The position numbers and the translations under genes are program-made. 64,000 nucleotides of DNA from Thermoanaerobaculia bacterium (lineage in GTDB: Bacteria > Acidobacteriota > Thermoanaerobaculia > Multivoradales > J023): positions 20,415 through 84,414 of the forward strand of contig JALCBJ010000001.1 in the NCBI GenBank assembly GCA_028066595.1, given 5' to 3'. How positions within the stretch are numbered: the first letter of the stretch is position 1; the number at the start of each line of letters is the position of its first letter. The notes under the pieces are model-generated. The model was not told the origin of the DNA, made no database searches, and was given only the letters and a program-made list of their open reading frames with translations. Below, one piece after another: positions 51,240-60,175 of the stretch.

Positions 51240-52769
51240 ATGCGGATTCTGCTGACAAACCACACCCTGGACGTCCGCTCGGGGAGCGAGCTCTACGTCC
51301 GTGACGTGGCTCTTGCCCTGCTGGCTCGGGAACACGAGCCGATCGCCTGCAGTCGCCACCTGGGGGAGGTGGCTCGGGAGCTCCGCCAGGCGACCGTCAG
51401 CGTCGTCGACGATCCGGACTGCCTTTCGACCGCCCCAGACCTGATCCACGCCCAGCATCATCTCGAGGCGATGACCGCGTTGACCCGCTTCCCGGAGGCC
51501 CCGGCGATCTACGTGTGCCACGGTTGGCTACCCTCGGAGGAAGCGCCACCACTGCACCCTCGGATCCTGCGCTACGTGGCGGTCGACCAACTGGTGCGGC
51601 AGCGACTGGTCGACGAATGCGGCATTTCGCCCGAGCGGGTCGTCGTCCATCACAATTTCGTCGATCTGCAACGATTCCGCCTCCGTGCGGCTCTAGCTCG
51701 ACCGCCCACTCGTGCTCTGGTGTTCAGCCATCAGATCTCCGAGACCGCGGGCCTTCCCGAGCTGCGGCTGGCGTGCGAGTCACACGGTATCCAGCTGGAC
51801 GGGATCGGCCGCCGAATGGGCTCGGCGACCGCCACGCCGGAAGAGGAGTTGCGCGACTACGACATCGTGTTCGCCAAGGCCCGAGCGGCCATGGAAGCGC
51901 TGGCCGTCGGCTGCGCGGTCGTCTTGTGCGACGCGGCCGGCCTGGGACCGATGGTGACTTCTGCCGATCTCGAGCGGCTGCGCAGCCTCAACTTCGGCGT
52001 CCGCCTGTTGCGGTATCCGATCACCGTAGATGGCGTCGCGGAACGCTTGCAGCTCTACGATCCAGACGATGCGCGGGCCGCGACCCACTGGATACGGGAG
52101 AACGTCGGACTCGACCGAGCCGTCGACAAACTTGTCCAGCTCTATGACGACGTCCTCACCGAGCACGCCTCGTCTTCCTACGACCAGGCCGAACAGGCAC
52201 GTGCTGTCTCACGCTATCTGCGTCGGGGGCCGCTCAGCGGAGGCGATTTCTTCCAGCAGGAGCGATCGGCGTACCAGGTAGAGCTCGCCCGCTCGATGGA
52301 GTTCGCCGAGTCGCTGTCCGAACACCTGCAGGCATCTCGACAGGACCAACAGGCTGCCCGAAGCGAGCAGGAAGCGGCCCTACAGGATCAACAGGCTCTC
52401 GGTGACGAGGTGCGGCGGCTCTCCCAGGAGCTGCAACACAGCGAAGACGAAGCCGAGCGGCAGCATGCAGCGCTCGAGCAACGTCTCCAGAAGATGCAGG
52501 AGAACCTCACGCGCAGTGAAGAGCAGATCTCCGAGGCCGAGCGGCAGAAGCGCGTGACTACGGATCGGCTGCAAGCGGAGATCCGAGAAAGCAGCATGGA
52601 CGCCGAGCGCCTGCGCCGTGAGACTCGGCAGGTGACGACGGACTTGGCAGCAGCCCGGCAGGAGCTGGAGTGGATGCGGCGTTCCCTCACCTGGCGGCTG
52701 CGACAGCGGCTCGCGAACGTCGGATGGCTGGTGCGGATATACCGAGTCTTGCGCGGCCTCGAACGTTGA
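51240..52769 (+). CDS. Glycosyltransferase-like protein with C-terminal coiled coil
   Basis: 509 residues. ILLTNHTLDVRSGSELYVRDVA is the GT-B/GT4-type N-terminal start, AIYVCHGWLPSEEAP and VVVHHNFVDLQRFRL follow, and IVFAKARAAMEALAVGCAVVL is the E-x-x-A-x-G region. The later Gly-rich signature is less complete, so activity is uncertain. Residues about 345-485 form a long Glu/Gln-rich coiled coil, then a short basic tail. The coil suggests oligomer or membrane docking. ATG at 51240 follows the PIG-L stop by 8 bases; coupled. Confidence 0.8.
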   Translation: MRILLTNHTLDVRSGSELYVRDVALALLAREHEPIACSRHLGEVARELRQATVSVVDDPDCLSTAPDLIHAQHHLEAMTALTRFPEAPAIYVCHGWLPSEEAPPLHPRILRYVAVDQLVRQRLVDECGISPERVVVHHNFVDLQRFRLRAALARPPTRALVFSHQISETAGLPELRLACESHGIQLDGIGRRMGSATATPEEELRDYDIVFAKARAAMEALAVGCAVVLCDAAGLGPMVTSADLERLRSLNFGVRLLRYPITVDGVAERLQLYDPDDARAATHWIRENVGLDRAVDKLVQLYDDVLTEHASSSYDQAEQARAVSRYLRRGPLSGGDFFQQERSAYQVELARSMEFAESLSEHLQASRQDQQAARSEQEAALQDQQALGDEVRRLSQELQHSEDEAERQHAALEQRLQKMQENLTRSEEQISEAERQKRVTTDRLQAEIRESSMDAERLRRETRQVTTDLAAARQELEWMRRSLTWRLRQRLANVGWLVRIYRVLRGLER

Positions 52770-52773
52770 TCGA

Positions 52774-53430
52774 TCAGCCCCGGTCGATACGTAGCCAATA
52801 CTGGCTGTCGCAGTCGAGTCCCGGTAGCTGCGTAACCCTCAGCCCGCGCTGTCGGCAGTTGTCCTCGATCCAGCCCAGCCGGTGGTAGACCACGCCGGGC
52901 GTGTCGCACTCGTGGCTGGTTCCGACCCAGGTGTCGCCGGAGTAGTCGTCGTCGTACCCGACGGCCGGCAGGTAGGAGGTTAGAAACACTCCGTTCACAC
53001 CAGAGTTCCGCTCGAATCCGTCGAGCATGACGTCGATCTGGCTCTTACTGCAATGAGTCCAAATAGAGCCTGCCAGGAAGTAGTCGAACCGTTCCCCGAA
53101 GACCGATGTATCGAATTCTGCGTTGTAATCGAAGCGTGGCTGTTTCGCTGAAAGCTCCTGGTCCTCGAACAGGTACCGCCTGCCGAGCTCGACACGCTGG
53201 CGCGCCGGTTCGATACCGCGATAGCACCCCGGGTCCAGGAAGCGCACGAGCCAGTACCCGACGCGCAGCACGCCACAGCCGATGTCCAAGACCTTTGACT
53301 CGGGAAGCAGGCCGTTCTGCAGCAGACGCACCAGTTGAGCTCGTCCACCCACCTCGAACGTCTCCCGCGGAACGCCCAAGAACCCGTGCGTGTCGATCAT
53401 CCGCTCGGCCCGCGTCTGCACGCTCGACAT
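52774..53430 (-). CDS. Class I SAM-dependent methyltransferase
   Basis: 218 residues. SKVLDIGCGVLRVGYWLVRFL is the SAM-binding motif I (GxGxG-like as DIGCGVLR), followed by EPARQRVELGRRYL and FDYFLAGSIWTHCSKSQID (the motif II-III area). The C-terminal half has DTWVGTSHECDTPGVVYHRL. Substrate unknown. The ATG at 53430 is chosen over a GTG three codons upstream. Converges with the coiled-coil glycosyltransferase gene four bases away. Confidence 0.8.
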   Translation of the reverse strand: MSSVQTRAERMIDTHGFLGVPRETFEVGGRAQLVRLLQNGLLPESKVLDIGCGVLRVGYWLVRFLDPGCYRGIEPARQRVELGRRYLFEDQELSAKQPRFDYNAEFDTSVFGERFDYFLAGSIWTHCSKSQIDVMLDGFERNSGVNGVFLTSYLPAVGYDDDYSGDTWVGTSHECDTPGVVYHRLGWIEDNCRQRGLRVTQLPGLDCDSQYWLRIDRG

Positions 53431-53479
53431 GGCGCACACACTACAGCAGCCGGGTGGCGATCAGGCCGGGACGCCTTGG

Positions 53480-54082
53480 CTACAACCAGCCACGATCCCG
53501 GGCCAAGCGCGCGGCCTCGATGCGGTTCTGAGCCCCGAGCTTGCCAATGGCTTCCGACAAGTAGTTGCGTACCGTGCCCTCGGAAAGGTGCAACTCGCCG
53601 CCGATCTGGGCATTGGTCTGTCCGTCGCCGGCCAGCCGCAGAACCTGACGCTCTCGATCTGTGAGGGGGTCGGGTTCCGACCAGGCGGCAAGGGCCAGCT
53701 CGGGATCGATCGCTTTGAGTCCCTGGTGGACACGACGAATCGAAGCCGCCAGCTCGCTGGCAGGTGCGTCCTTGAGAAGATAGCCTGCGGCGCCGGCGTC
53801 CAGGGCGCGGCGCAGATAGCCGCCACGAGCAAAAGTCGTGAGGATGACGACCCGAGGCAATGCACCCATCTCCCGCAGGTCGTTCGCCAGCTCCAGGCCG
53901 GTCTTGCCCGGCATCTCGATATCGGTCAAGACGACGTCGGGGCGAGTCTCTGCCACCAGCTGTAGAGCCTCCTCGCCGTCGGCAGCCTGGCCTACCACCT
54001 CGAGATCGTCCTCCAGTTCGAGGAGCGCGGCCAGCGCGCCTCGTACCATGCCCTGGTCCTCAGCCAGGAGGATGCGGATCAC
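53480..54082 (-). CDS. NarL/DesR-type response regulator
   Basis: 200 residues. LLAEDQGMVRGAL gives the acidic pocket, Asp54 in VLTDIEMPGKTG is the phospho-acceptor and KDAPASELAASIRRVHQG the end of the receiver. The C-terminal LuxR-type HTH reads PLTDRERQVLRLAGDGQTN, then LSEGTVRNYLSEAIGKLGA. The gene starts inside the kinase stop (ATGA overlap), so the two form a two-component pair controlling, most likely, the ABC genes upstream in this run. Confidence 0.93.
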   Translation of the reverse strand: MIRILLAEDQGMVRGALAALLELEDDLEVVGQAADGEEALQLVAETRPDVVLTDIEMPGKTGLELANDLREMGALPRVVILTTFARGGYLRRALDAGAAGYLLKDAPASELAASIRRVHQGLKAIDPELALAAWSEPDPLTDRERQVLRLAGDGQTNAQIGGELHLSEGTVRNYLSEAIGKLGAQNRIEAARLARDRGWL

Positions 54083-55185
54083 AGGGAGCCTCCAACGGCC
54101 TCGGCAGCCGGCAGCCGGATTCGCAGCGTCGTACCGTCTCGCACGACGCGTTCCAGCTCTCCGCCGAGGCTCGCCAACCGCTCTCGCATTCCCGCGAGAC
54201 CTGATCCTTCGGGCGCACGTGCTCCGACGCCGTCGTCGGACACTTCGAGGTGCAGCTCACAATCGTCTTTCCGCAGGCTGACGTAACAGCGCTCGGCCTC
54301 GGAATGGCGAATCACATTGGTGACGGCCTCGCGCAACGCCATGGACAGCACACCCTCCGTCCTCGGATCTAGGTCTCGTACCGCAGGGTCGGACTCGGGA
54401 TCGAAGTCGAGCTCCAGCATCACCCCCGCCGCGGCGAGGGCTGCGCGTACTTGGATCAGCTCCACTGCCAGGGATCGACTCTTGTAGCCTGCCACCGCGG
54501 TGCGCACTTCCTTCATGGCCAGGCGAGAAATGCGCTCCACCTCCTTCATTTCCTCCGCCGCCTTCGCGGCGTCGCGAGTAGCCAGCTTCGACGCCAGCTC
54601 CGCTTTGAGGATGATGGTCGAGAGCGTGTGGCCGAGAAGATCGTGCAGGTCTCGGGCGATCCGTTCGCGCTCTGCGACCTTCGCCAGTCGCTCGACCTCC
54701 TCACGGCTCTGCCTGAGCTTCGCGTCGGCCAGACGTTGCGATCGGTAGTGAATGTTGATGCCGGCTACCAGCGGAGAGAACAGGAGCGCCGGGCCCCAGA
54801 ACATCAAGCTGGTTTGGTAGGTCGCCGCGACCACCATCGAGATCACCACGATCAGGAGAGTCAGGCGCAAGGCACGTCGCGGAGGGCCGATCTGAGCGGC
54901 GAAGGCGGCCGCGTAGATGAACAACGAACTGGCGCCCGCGTTCCATATCGCGAAGATCGAGCCCAGCCCACACAGCACTGCGATGGGTCCGAGGACGCGG
55001 TAGCCGCTCAGCCAATAGCCACGGAAGTACGCGACGAGGAAGATCAGCAGGCCCAGTAGGGTCCACCAGCGCTCGTATGAGATCTCCGGAGCGAAGATCG
55101 GCTGAGCAAGGAAGAAGATCAGATAGATCAGATGTCCGAACGGCGTCCAGGACAGCTCGTGACCCGGTGGCAACAGGCGCATCAT
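54079..55185 (-). CDS. DesK-type membrane sensor histidine kinase
   Basis: 368 residues with five or six hydrophobic segments in the first 150 residues and no large sensor domain. The HisKA_3 phosphorylation site is ERERIARDLHDLLGHTLSTI, followed by the HATPase region: LRDALTNVIRHSEAE-type segment (seen as MALREAVTNVIRHSEAERC) and a GVGARAPEGSGLAGMRERLA G-box. The kinase could sense membrane state, as DesK does with lipid fluidity, but no desaturase is nearby. It lies 4 bp after the amidohydrolase gene. Confidence 0.92.
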   Translation of the reverse strand: MMRLLPPGHELSWTPFGHLIYLIFFLAQPIFAPEISYERWWTLLGLLIFLVAYFRGYWLSGYRVLGPIAVLCGLGSIFAIWNAGASSLFIYAAAFAAQIGPPRRALRLTLLIVVISMVVAATYQTSLMFWGPALLFSPLVAGINIHYRSQRLADAKLRQSREEVERLAKVAERERIARDLHDLLGHTLSTIILKAELASKLATRDAAKAAEEMKEVERISRLAMKEVRTAVAGYKSRSLAVELIQVRAALAAAGVMLELDFDPESDPAVRDLDPRTEGVLSMALREAVTNVIRHSEAERCYVSLRKDDCELHLEVSDDGVGARAPEGSGLAGMRERLASLGGELERVVRDGTTLRIRLPAAEAVGGSL

Positions 55186-55189
55186 CGGA

Positions 55190-57103
55190 TCATTTTGCCA
55201 GAAGCTCCACGTCGTCGATCTCCAAGTGGAAAGGTCCCATCGCCGGACCGGCCGCGATGGACAACGCCGAAATGTCTCTCCGATCGCCGCCTAGTTTCTG
55301 CAGGTCGAACCGGTACTCCGTCCACTCCTCGGTGACCTGGAATCCTTGCTGCGCGGGGATCTGTCCGATGGAAGGTGAAAACACCATGAGGCGGTAGGAA
55401 CCCCCGTCCCCGCGAGCTCGCAGGACCAGCTCACCGACTCCCGAGAGATCTGTCGGCTCCATGGGTCGGCTACCCGGGAAGTAGATTGTCCCGGCCCAGG
55501 GGAACGCGAATCCGTCGCGTATCTCGCCATCCATCACCAGCGCACCTTCTTCGACGCGCAACGTCACGGTCGACGTCCCACCCATTCGGGCGTCGACGGA
55601 AGCAGCCCAGCCGAATCCCTGGTCTGCCTCTAGGATCTCCTGCTCGCCATTCCCCAAGAGCTGTCCTTCGGAGGTGTCGAAGCTGCCGATGATGCCGGCG
55701 TCGAGGGCCGACGAGACCGATACCTCGTCCGGAACGGGCGTCCTCGGGACGAGGGAACCCCGCTTCCACACGGCGACGATGTCGCGCATCGCATGCACAT
55801 CGGTCGTCGGGTCGCCCGCCACCAAGAGCAGATCCGCGGGAGCGCCTGCGACCAGGCGCCCCAGCTTCGACCCGAGGCCGAAGCTGGCCATCGGCGTTGC
55901 CGTCGCGGCCGCCAGCGCTTCGGTCGGCGCCAAGCCAGCGCGGATCAGGAGCTCCAGCTCGCGAATCATGCTCACGCCATAGGCGGTGCCCGGGTTCGGT
56001 GCGTCGGTCCCGGCGAGGATCGGTACGCCTGCACGGTGGAGCGCCCCGACGGCGCCGAGGGCTACCTCCAATCGAGACGGGTCCGGCTCCGCCTCGAACG
56101 GCCTGCGGAGGGAGCCAAGCGCCGTTCGAGGCAGAAAACGAGCCAGCTCGTCGTCGGCCGCCAGGGGCGCGCCGCCTGCCGTTCCCGAGACGCTCTCGAG
56201 CACGGTCAGCGTCGGTATGACGAACGCCCTGCTTTTCCTTGCCAGGTCCACTAGCGCGTCGTCGATCGGTTCGTCGATCCAGGCATGGACCAACCCGTCC
56301 GCGCCGTCTTCGAGGACTTCGCGAGCGGCTTCACGCTCCGTGATGTGGACCACAGCGAGCTGGCCTGCGGCGTGGGCGGCGTCGATCAAAGCCGCGACGG
56401 CCACGCGTCCGAGGTGAGGGCGCTGGCCAGCGTCCTTGCCGGACGGATCGCCGAGGCGATCGTAGACGATCTTGATCCAATCCGACCCCTCCGCAACGCG
56501 AGCATCGACGAACTCTCGGGCCGCGGTGCGCAGCTCTGCTGCAGAGACCTTGTCCGGATCGACGTCGAATGTCGGGATGTCAAACCCGTATTGCGTGCCG
56601 TGACCACCTTCTTTGGTCACCAGAACACCGGCTGAGAAAAGGTCGGCTCGCGCTCCCGCTCTCCCGTCGTCTTGTTCCTGGCGCATGCGCCGGACGAACT
56701 CGGGATCGGTGAAGTGGTCCAGCACGGTCGTCACGCCGAAAACTGCACTTTGCTCGAGTGCGTCTCCGAATGCATGCACGTGAGAGTCCACGAGACCGGG
56801 CAGCGCTGTAAGGTCGGCTCCGCGAACGATGGTGGCGCCATCGGGCACGTCGACGTGATCGCGCGGACCGACGGCCGCCACGAGACCATCGTCTACCACC
56901 ACCGTGGCCTGCTCCAGAACCGACTCGCCGTCGAACAACCGTACTCCGACGATGGCGAAGTGGTCATCGGTGGTGATGGCTGGTGTCGCCGCACCAGGTT
57001 CGGCCACCGCTTCGTCCGAGGTCGGCATCAGCATGAGGGCACCCATGACCGCCAGGGTGGCGCCGGCGAGGCCGGTGAAGAAACGGAAAGCGTCGCGGGT
57101 CAT
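55190..57103 (-). CDS. Exported amidohydrolase with C-terminal CIA30-like beta-sandwich
   Basis: 637 residues with an N-terminal membrane segment (about 8-28). The amidohydrolase core shows ADLTALPGLVDSHVHAFGD (HxH metal site), WIKIVYD (Lys position), LAVVHITE and DGLVHAW (His ligands) and LAGTDAPN (Asp ligand), i.e. the imidazolonepropionase-like subclass. The last 160 residues (FDTSEGQLLGNGEQEIL, then FPWAGTIYFPGSRPMEPTDL and WTEYRFDLQKLGGD) look like a CIA30/carbohydrate-binding beta-sandwich. This pairing fits secreted enzymes of unclear substrate. It lies between the ABC exporter and the kinase. Confidence 0.85.
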   Translation of the reverse strand: MTRDAFRFFTGLAGATLAVMGALMLMPTSDEAVAEPGAATPAITTDDHFAIVGVRLFDGESVLEQATVVVDDGLVAAVGPRDHVDVPDGATIVRGADLTALPGLVDSHVHAFGDALEQSAVFGVTTVLDHFTDPEFVRRMRQEQDDGRAGARADLFSAGVLVTKEGGHGTQYGFDIPTFDVDPDKVSAAELRTAAREFVDARVAEGSDWIKIVYDRLGDPSGKDAGQRPHLGRVAVAALIDAAHAAGQLAVVHITEREAAREVLEDGADGLVHAWIDEPIDDALVDLARKSRAFVIPTLTVLESVSGTAGGAPLAADDELARFLPRTALGSLRRPFEAEPDPSRLEVALGAVGALHRAGVPILAGTDAPNPGTAYGVSMIRELELLIRAGLAPTEALAAATATPMASFGLGSKLGRLVAGAPADLLLVAGDPTTDVHAMRDIVAVWKRGSLVPRTPVPDEVSVSSALDAGIIGSFDTSEGQLLGNGEQEILEADQGFGWAASVDARMGGTSTVTLRVEEGALVMDGEIRDGFAFPWAGTIYFPGSRPMEPTDLSGVGELVLRARGDGGSYRLMVFSPSIGQIPAQQGFQVTEEWTEYRFDLQKLGGDRRDISALSIAAGPAMGPFHLEIDDVELLAK

Positions 57104-57146
57104 GAGGACCTCCCTTCGAAAGCGACTCTCGCGGTGTCACCAATTC

Positions 57147-57974
57147 TCATTCGGTCTCTTCGCGCCGCCATGCGGTCACCGCCAGGAGGAGCGACAGGCC
57201 GGTGAATACGGCCAGCACCAACGCCGAAGTCACGAGCGGCGGCGCTTCGTTCGCCGCACCGATCATCGCGTGCCCCTGCACACCCAAGTGAAAGGGAGGT
57301 AGCGCCTGAGCCGCCGTCTGCAGCCATTCGGGTAGGAACCAGATCGGCATCCACAAGCCCGAAGCGAACGATATCGGCAGATAGATGAGATTGAGGGTCG
57401 CGGGCGCCGAATTGGGACCCAGAAGGTGACCCAGCGCCAACCCCAAGGCCGAGAACGGTATCCCACCCAAGATCAACCAGAGCCCCAGTCCGAGCCACGT
57501 CGCCTGGGTCAGTCGTACCCCGCCGAAGGCGGCACCGAGTGCGAACATGATCAGGACCAGAGCTGCTCCGAAGGCGAGAGCTACGAGAATCCGTGCGAAG
57601 AAGTGGGCGAGCGGCGGCATCGGCGAGGCCCGCTTGAGACGCATCCAGCCCATGCCTTTCTCTCCGGCCACGCCGACTCCGAGAGCAAAGAGGTGAGCGC
57701 CGATGACACCAAAGGCCGAATAGCTGACCAGGAGGTAGGCCGAAGCACCGGTAGCGGAGCCGCTGCTCATCTTGTCGGCCAGCAGCAAACCGAAGAGCAC
57801 ATAGAACAGGATCGGGAAGCTGAAGGTCGGCACGACGAAGGACGGAGCACGCAGGAGCTTGAGCATCTCCATCCGCGTCTCGAGCCGCAGGATGCGGAAG
57901 ATGTCCCGGCGGTTCTCGCGACGCGACGGGACGAACCACATGGCGGGATTCTTGACTCGACTGCCGGTGCTCAT
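57147..57974 (-). CDS. ABC-2 type transporter permease
   Basis: 275 residues with six hydrophobic segments. LLRAPSFVVPTFSFPILFYV is the ABC-2 N-terminal region, GVGVAGEKGMGWMRLKRASP the conserved loop with R-x-x-P, and IYLPISFASGLWMPIWFLPE the fifth-helix motif of ABC-2 exporters. Its ATG overlaps the ATPase stop (ATGA), with AGGAGG 8 bases upstream. The longer frame above overlaps the ATPase. The pair likely exports a lipid or drug-like molecule. Confidence 0.9.
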   Translation of the reverse strand: MSTGSRVKNPAMWFVPSRRENRRDIFRILRLETRMEMLKLLRAPSFVVPTFSFPILFYVLFGLLLADKMSSGSATGASAYLLVSYSAFGVIGAHLFALGVGVAGEKGMGWMRLKRASPMPPLAHFFARILVALAFGAALVLIMFALGAAFGGVRLTQATWLGLGLWLILGGIPFSALGLALGHLLGPNSAPATLNLIYLPISFASGLWMPIWFLPEWLQTAAQALPPFHLGVQGHAMIGAANEAPPLVTSALVLAVFTGLSLLLAVTAWRREETE

Positions 57975-58927
57975 GCCGCTACCTCCTCCGCTCGTTCGTC
58001 CTCGTTCGGTGCCGTGGTCGAGGTCAAGGCCATCAGCGCTTCCTCGAGGCTGCCGCGGCGGATCTCCAGATCGGAAACCGCTGCGTCGGCAGCCAGCAGT
58101 CGGCGCACGACCTCTTCGGCCTCGGACGCAACGATCTCGACGGCGCCGCGGAGCTCGCTTACCTTCTCTACGCCTTGCCAGTTCGCTATCTCGCGCGCCT
58201 TCAGGCGCGTCCTGCAACGCACAGTGTTGCCGCGAACCTGCGACTTCACATCCTCCGGCGTACCGTCGGCGACGATCTTCCCGCGGGACAGCACGACGAT
58301 GCGGGACGACAGTGCATCGGCTTCTTCCAGGTAGTGGGTCGTTAGGAGCACCGTCTTTCCCGACGACGCCATCGTCTCGATTCCGCGCCACAAGGCACGC
58401 CGCGCTTCGGTATCCAGACCGACGGTGGGCTCATCTAGAACCAGAAGGTCGGGATCTCCGCACAGCGCCAGGGCAAAGAGTGCCCGCTGTCGCTGGCCGC
58501 CCGAAAGCCTGCCGAAACGCCGGTCTGCAAATTCCGTCGCTCCGGCTGCATCCAGCGCTTCAGCCAGCGGCAGAGGTCGGGCAAAGTAGCTTCGCTGCAG
58601 CTCCAAATGCTCGCGTACCGTCAACGTCTCGGGAACGTTCGAGATCTGCAGCATGACCCCGAGACGCATCCGCGCGGCAGCAGAGTGCGGACCGTGTCCG
58701 AAGACTTCTGCTGTCCCGACATCCGGATAGAGCAGGCCCAGCAGCAAGCCCACGAGGGTCGTTTTGCCGGCTCCGTTAGGCCCTAGTAGCCCCAGCACCT
58801 CCCCGGCCCGCAGCTCCAGGTCTACTCCCGAGAGCGCGGTGACTTCACCGTATCGCTTGACTGCACCGCGCACCGCTGCGACCACCGGGCGGTCGATTGG
58901 GGCGGGTTCTGTGTTTGCTTCGGTCAT
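57971..58927 (-). CDS. ABC transporter ATPase
   Basis: 318 residues. Walker A is GPNGAGKTT, the signature RLSGGQRQR, Walker B LLVLDEPTVGLD and the switch His in TTHYLEEADAL. The C-terminal 90 residues (RTRLKAREIANWQGVEKV) are the extension of drug-type (CcmA/DrrA) exporters. ATG at 58927 after GGAGAGTCCACG. First in the five-gene minus-strand run ATPase, permease, amidohydrolase, kinase, regulator. Confidence 0.95.
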   Translation of the reverse strand: MTEANTEPAPIDRPVVAAVRGAVKRYGEVTALSGVDLELRAGEVLGLLGPNGAGKTTLVGLLLGLLYPDVGTAEVFGHGPHSAAARMRLGVMLQISNVPETLTVREHLELQRSYFARPLPLAEALDAAGATEFADRRFGRLSGGQRQRALFALALCGDPDLLVLDEPTVGLDTEARRALWRGIETMASSGKTVLLTTHYLEEADALSSRIVVLSRGKIVADGTPEDVKSQVRGNTVRCRTRLKAREIANWQGVEKVSELRGAVEIVASEAEEVVRRLLAADAAVSDLEIRRGSLEEALMALTSTTAPNEDERAEEVAA

Positions 58928-59221
58928 CGTGGACTCTCCGTCGTCGTGAGGGCCCATGGTGGAAGACGAGCGCAGCGACGGCCAGGGCGCTACGTCATCG
59001 GTTGGATGTGACGTTTGTCAGGTCGAGATCCGCGACCTGGGTCCAGGAAACACCGGGCGAGCTCTCGACGGTGGGTAGCGCGTAGATCGCCGTCTTGAAC
59101 ATGAGCATGGCGCCGCACGATAGAGTTCCCAACGGCCCGACAGTCGGTCACCGACGTCTCTCCTCCTTGCCGGTCGGCCAGGCCATTCGGCCGCGTCTCC
59201 ATCTGCTCATTCCGTCCCGCT
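58928..59221. other. Divergent intergenic region
   Basis: 294 bases between the ABC operon and the S51-like gene. TGACGTTTGTCA (about 59008-59019) is a rough inverted pair and could be an operator for the DesR-like regulator. No clear -35/-10 pair was identified. Promoters for both units should lie here. Confidence 0.3.
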
Positions 59222-60175
59222 ATGCACGAACTGATCGTCTTTGGACCCCAACGACTCGAGCCTGTCCTCCGGCCACAGCTCGATCGCCTCGGCGTGGGCG
59301 AACCGGTGGCATCGATCACCGCGGGATGGCAGGAACGCGAGGGCGAGATCGAGGACATGACCGACCACCTGCAGCGCCAGGTCGTGGACCTCGAACTGCA
59401 TCGCCGGACCGAAGTGGTATGGGAGGAGGATCCCGATCTATTTCACGCCCACAGAGCGCGCCAAGATCGTCTACAAGCATTGCAGCGCCTCTATCGCTTG
59501 CGACTGGACTACGCACTCGAGCCCGCACGACGGCTGCTTCGGCGTGAGGACGCTTTCGACCCGAAGATGTTGGAAGCTACGCGGGAGTCGGCCATCGGGG
59601 CGGTTCGTTTGCTCGACGACGAGCACCTCCAGCGCGTACGTGCGGAGCACGAGCGTTTCGAGTCGCAATGGCACCCGACGACCCGTGACGCGGTGGCGGC
59701 GCAGCGCGACGAGCTGACGGCGATCCTCTCCCGATCCGATGCGCTCGCCATCGCCGGTGGACATGTTGCCGTCTTGCTCAACCGGATGCGCCTTTTCGGA
59801 TTCGCCGAACTCATCGCGGATTTCATCGCCGAAAAACCGGTCTTCGCCTGGGCCGCGGGAGCCATGGCCCTGTCGTCCCGCATCGTTCTGTTCCACGACT
59901 CGCCTCCCCAGGGCGCGGGCAATCCCGAGGTGCTCGACGCCGGCCTCGGCTGCTATCGAGGCCTCGTGCCCCTCCCTGCTGCCGGCGGCCGTCTGCGACT
60001 CGACGACACCGTGCGGGTGAGTCTCTTCGCGCGCCGCTTCGCCCCCGACGTGTGCCTGCCGCTGGATGCAGGGATGTCCGCGCGCCGCGTGAATGGCAGC
60101 TGGCTCTCCGGCGAGAGAAGCACGTATCTCGCCGAGGACGGTCGCGTCGAGGACTGGAAGGCGATGGCTGCATGA
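59222..60175 (+). CDS. S51/GATase1-like protein with substituted nucleophile
   Basis: 317 residues. The second half reads ALAIAGGHVAVLLNRMRLF, then VFAWAAGAMALSSRIVLFHD and LPAAGGRLRLDD. The WxAGAMAL loop is the site where peptidase S51 and class I glutamine-amidotransferase-like proteins carry the Ser/Cys nucleophile (SAGA), but here it is Ala-Ala-Gly-Ala. So catalysis by this loop is unlikely unless another residue serves. The N-terminal 150 residues are helical and charged. Its stop overlaps the esterase start (ATGA), so the two proteins are made together. Function unknown. Confidence 0.7.
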   Translation: MHELIVFGPQRLEPVLRPQLDRLGVGEPVASITAGWQEREGEIEDMTDHLQRQVVDLELHRRTEVVWEEDPDLFHAHRARQDRLQALQRLYRLRLDYALEPARRLLRREDAFDPKMLEATRESAIGAVRLLDDEHLQRVRAEHERFESQWHPTTRDAVAAQRDELTAILSRSDALAIAGGHVAVLLNRMRLFGFAELIADFIAEKPVFAWAAGAMALSSRIVLFHDSPPQGAGNPEVLDAGLGCYRGLVPLPAAGGRLRLDDTVRVSLFARRFAPDVCLPLDAGMSARRVNGSWLSGERSTYLAEDGRVEDWKAMAA

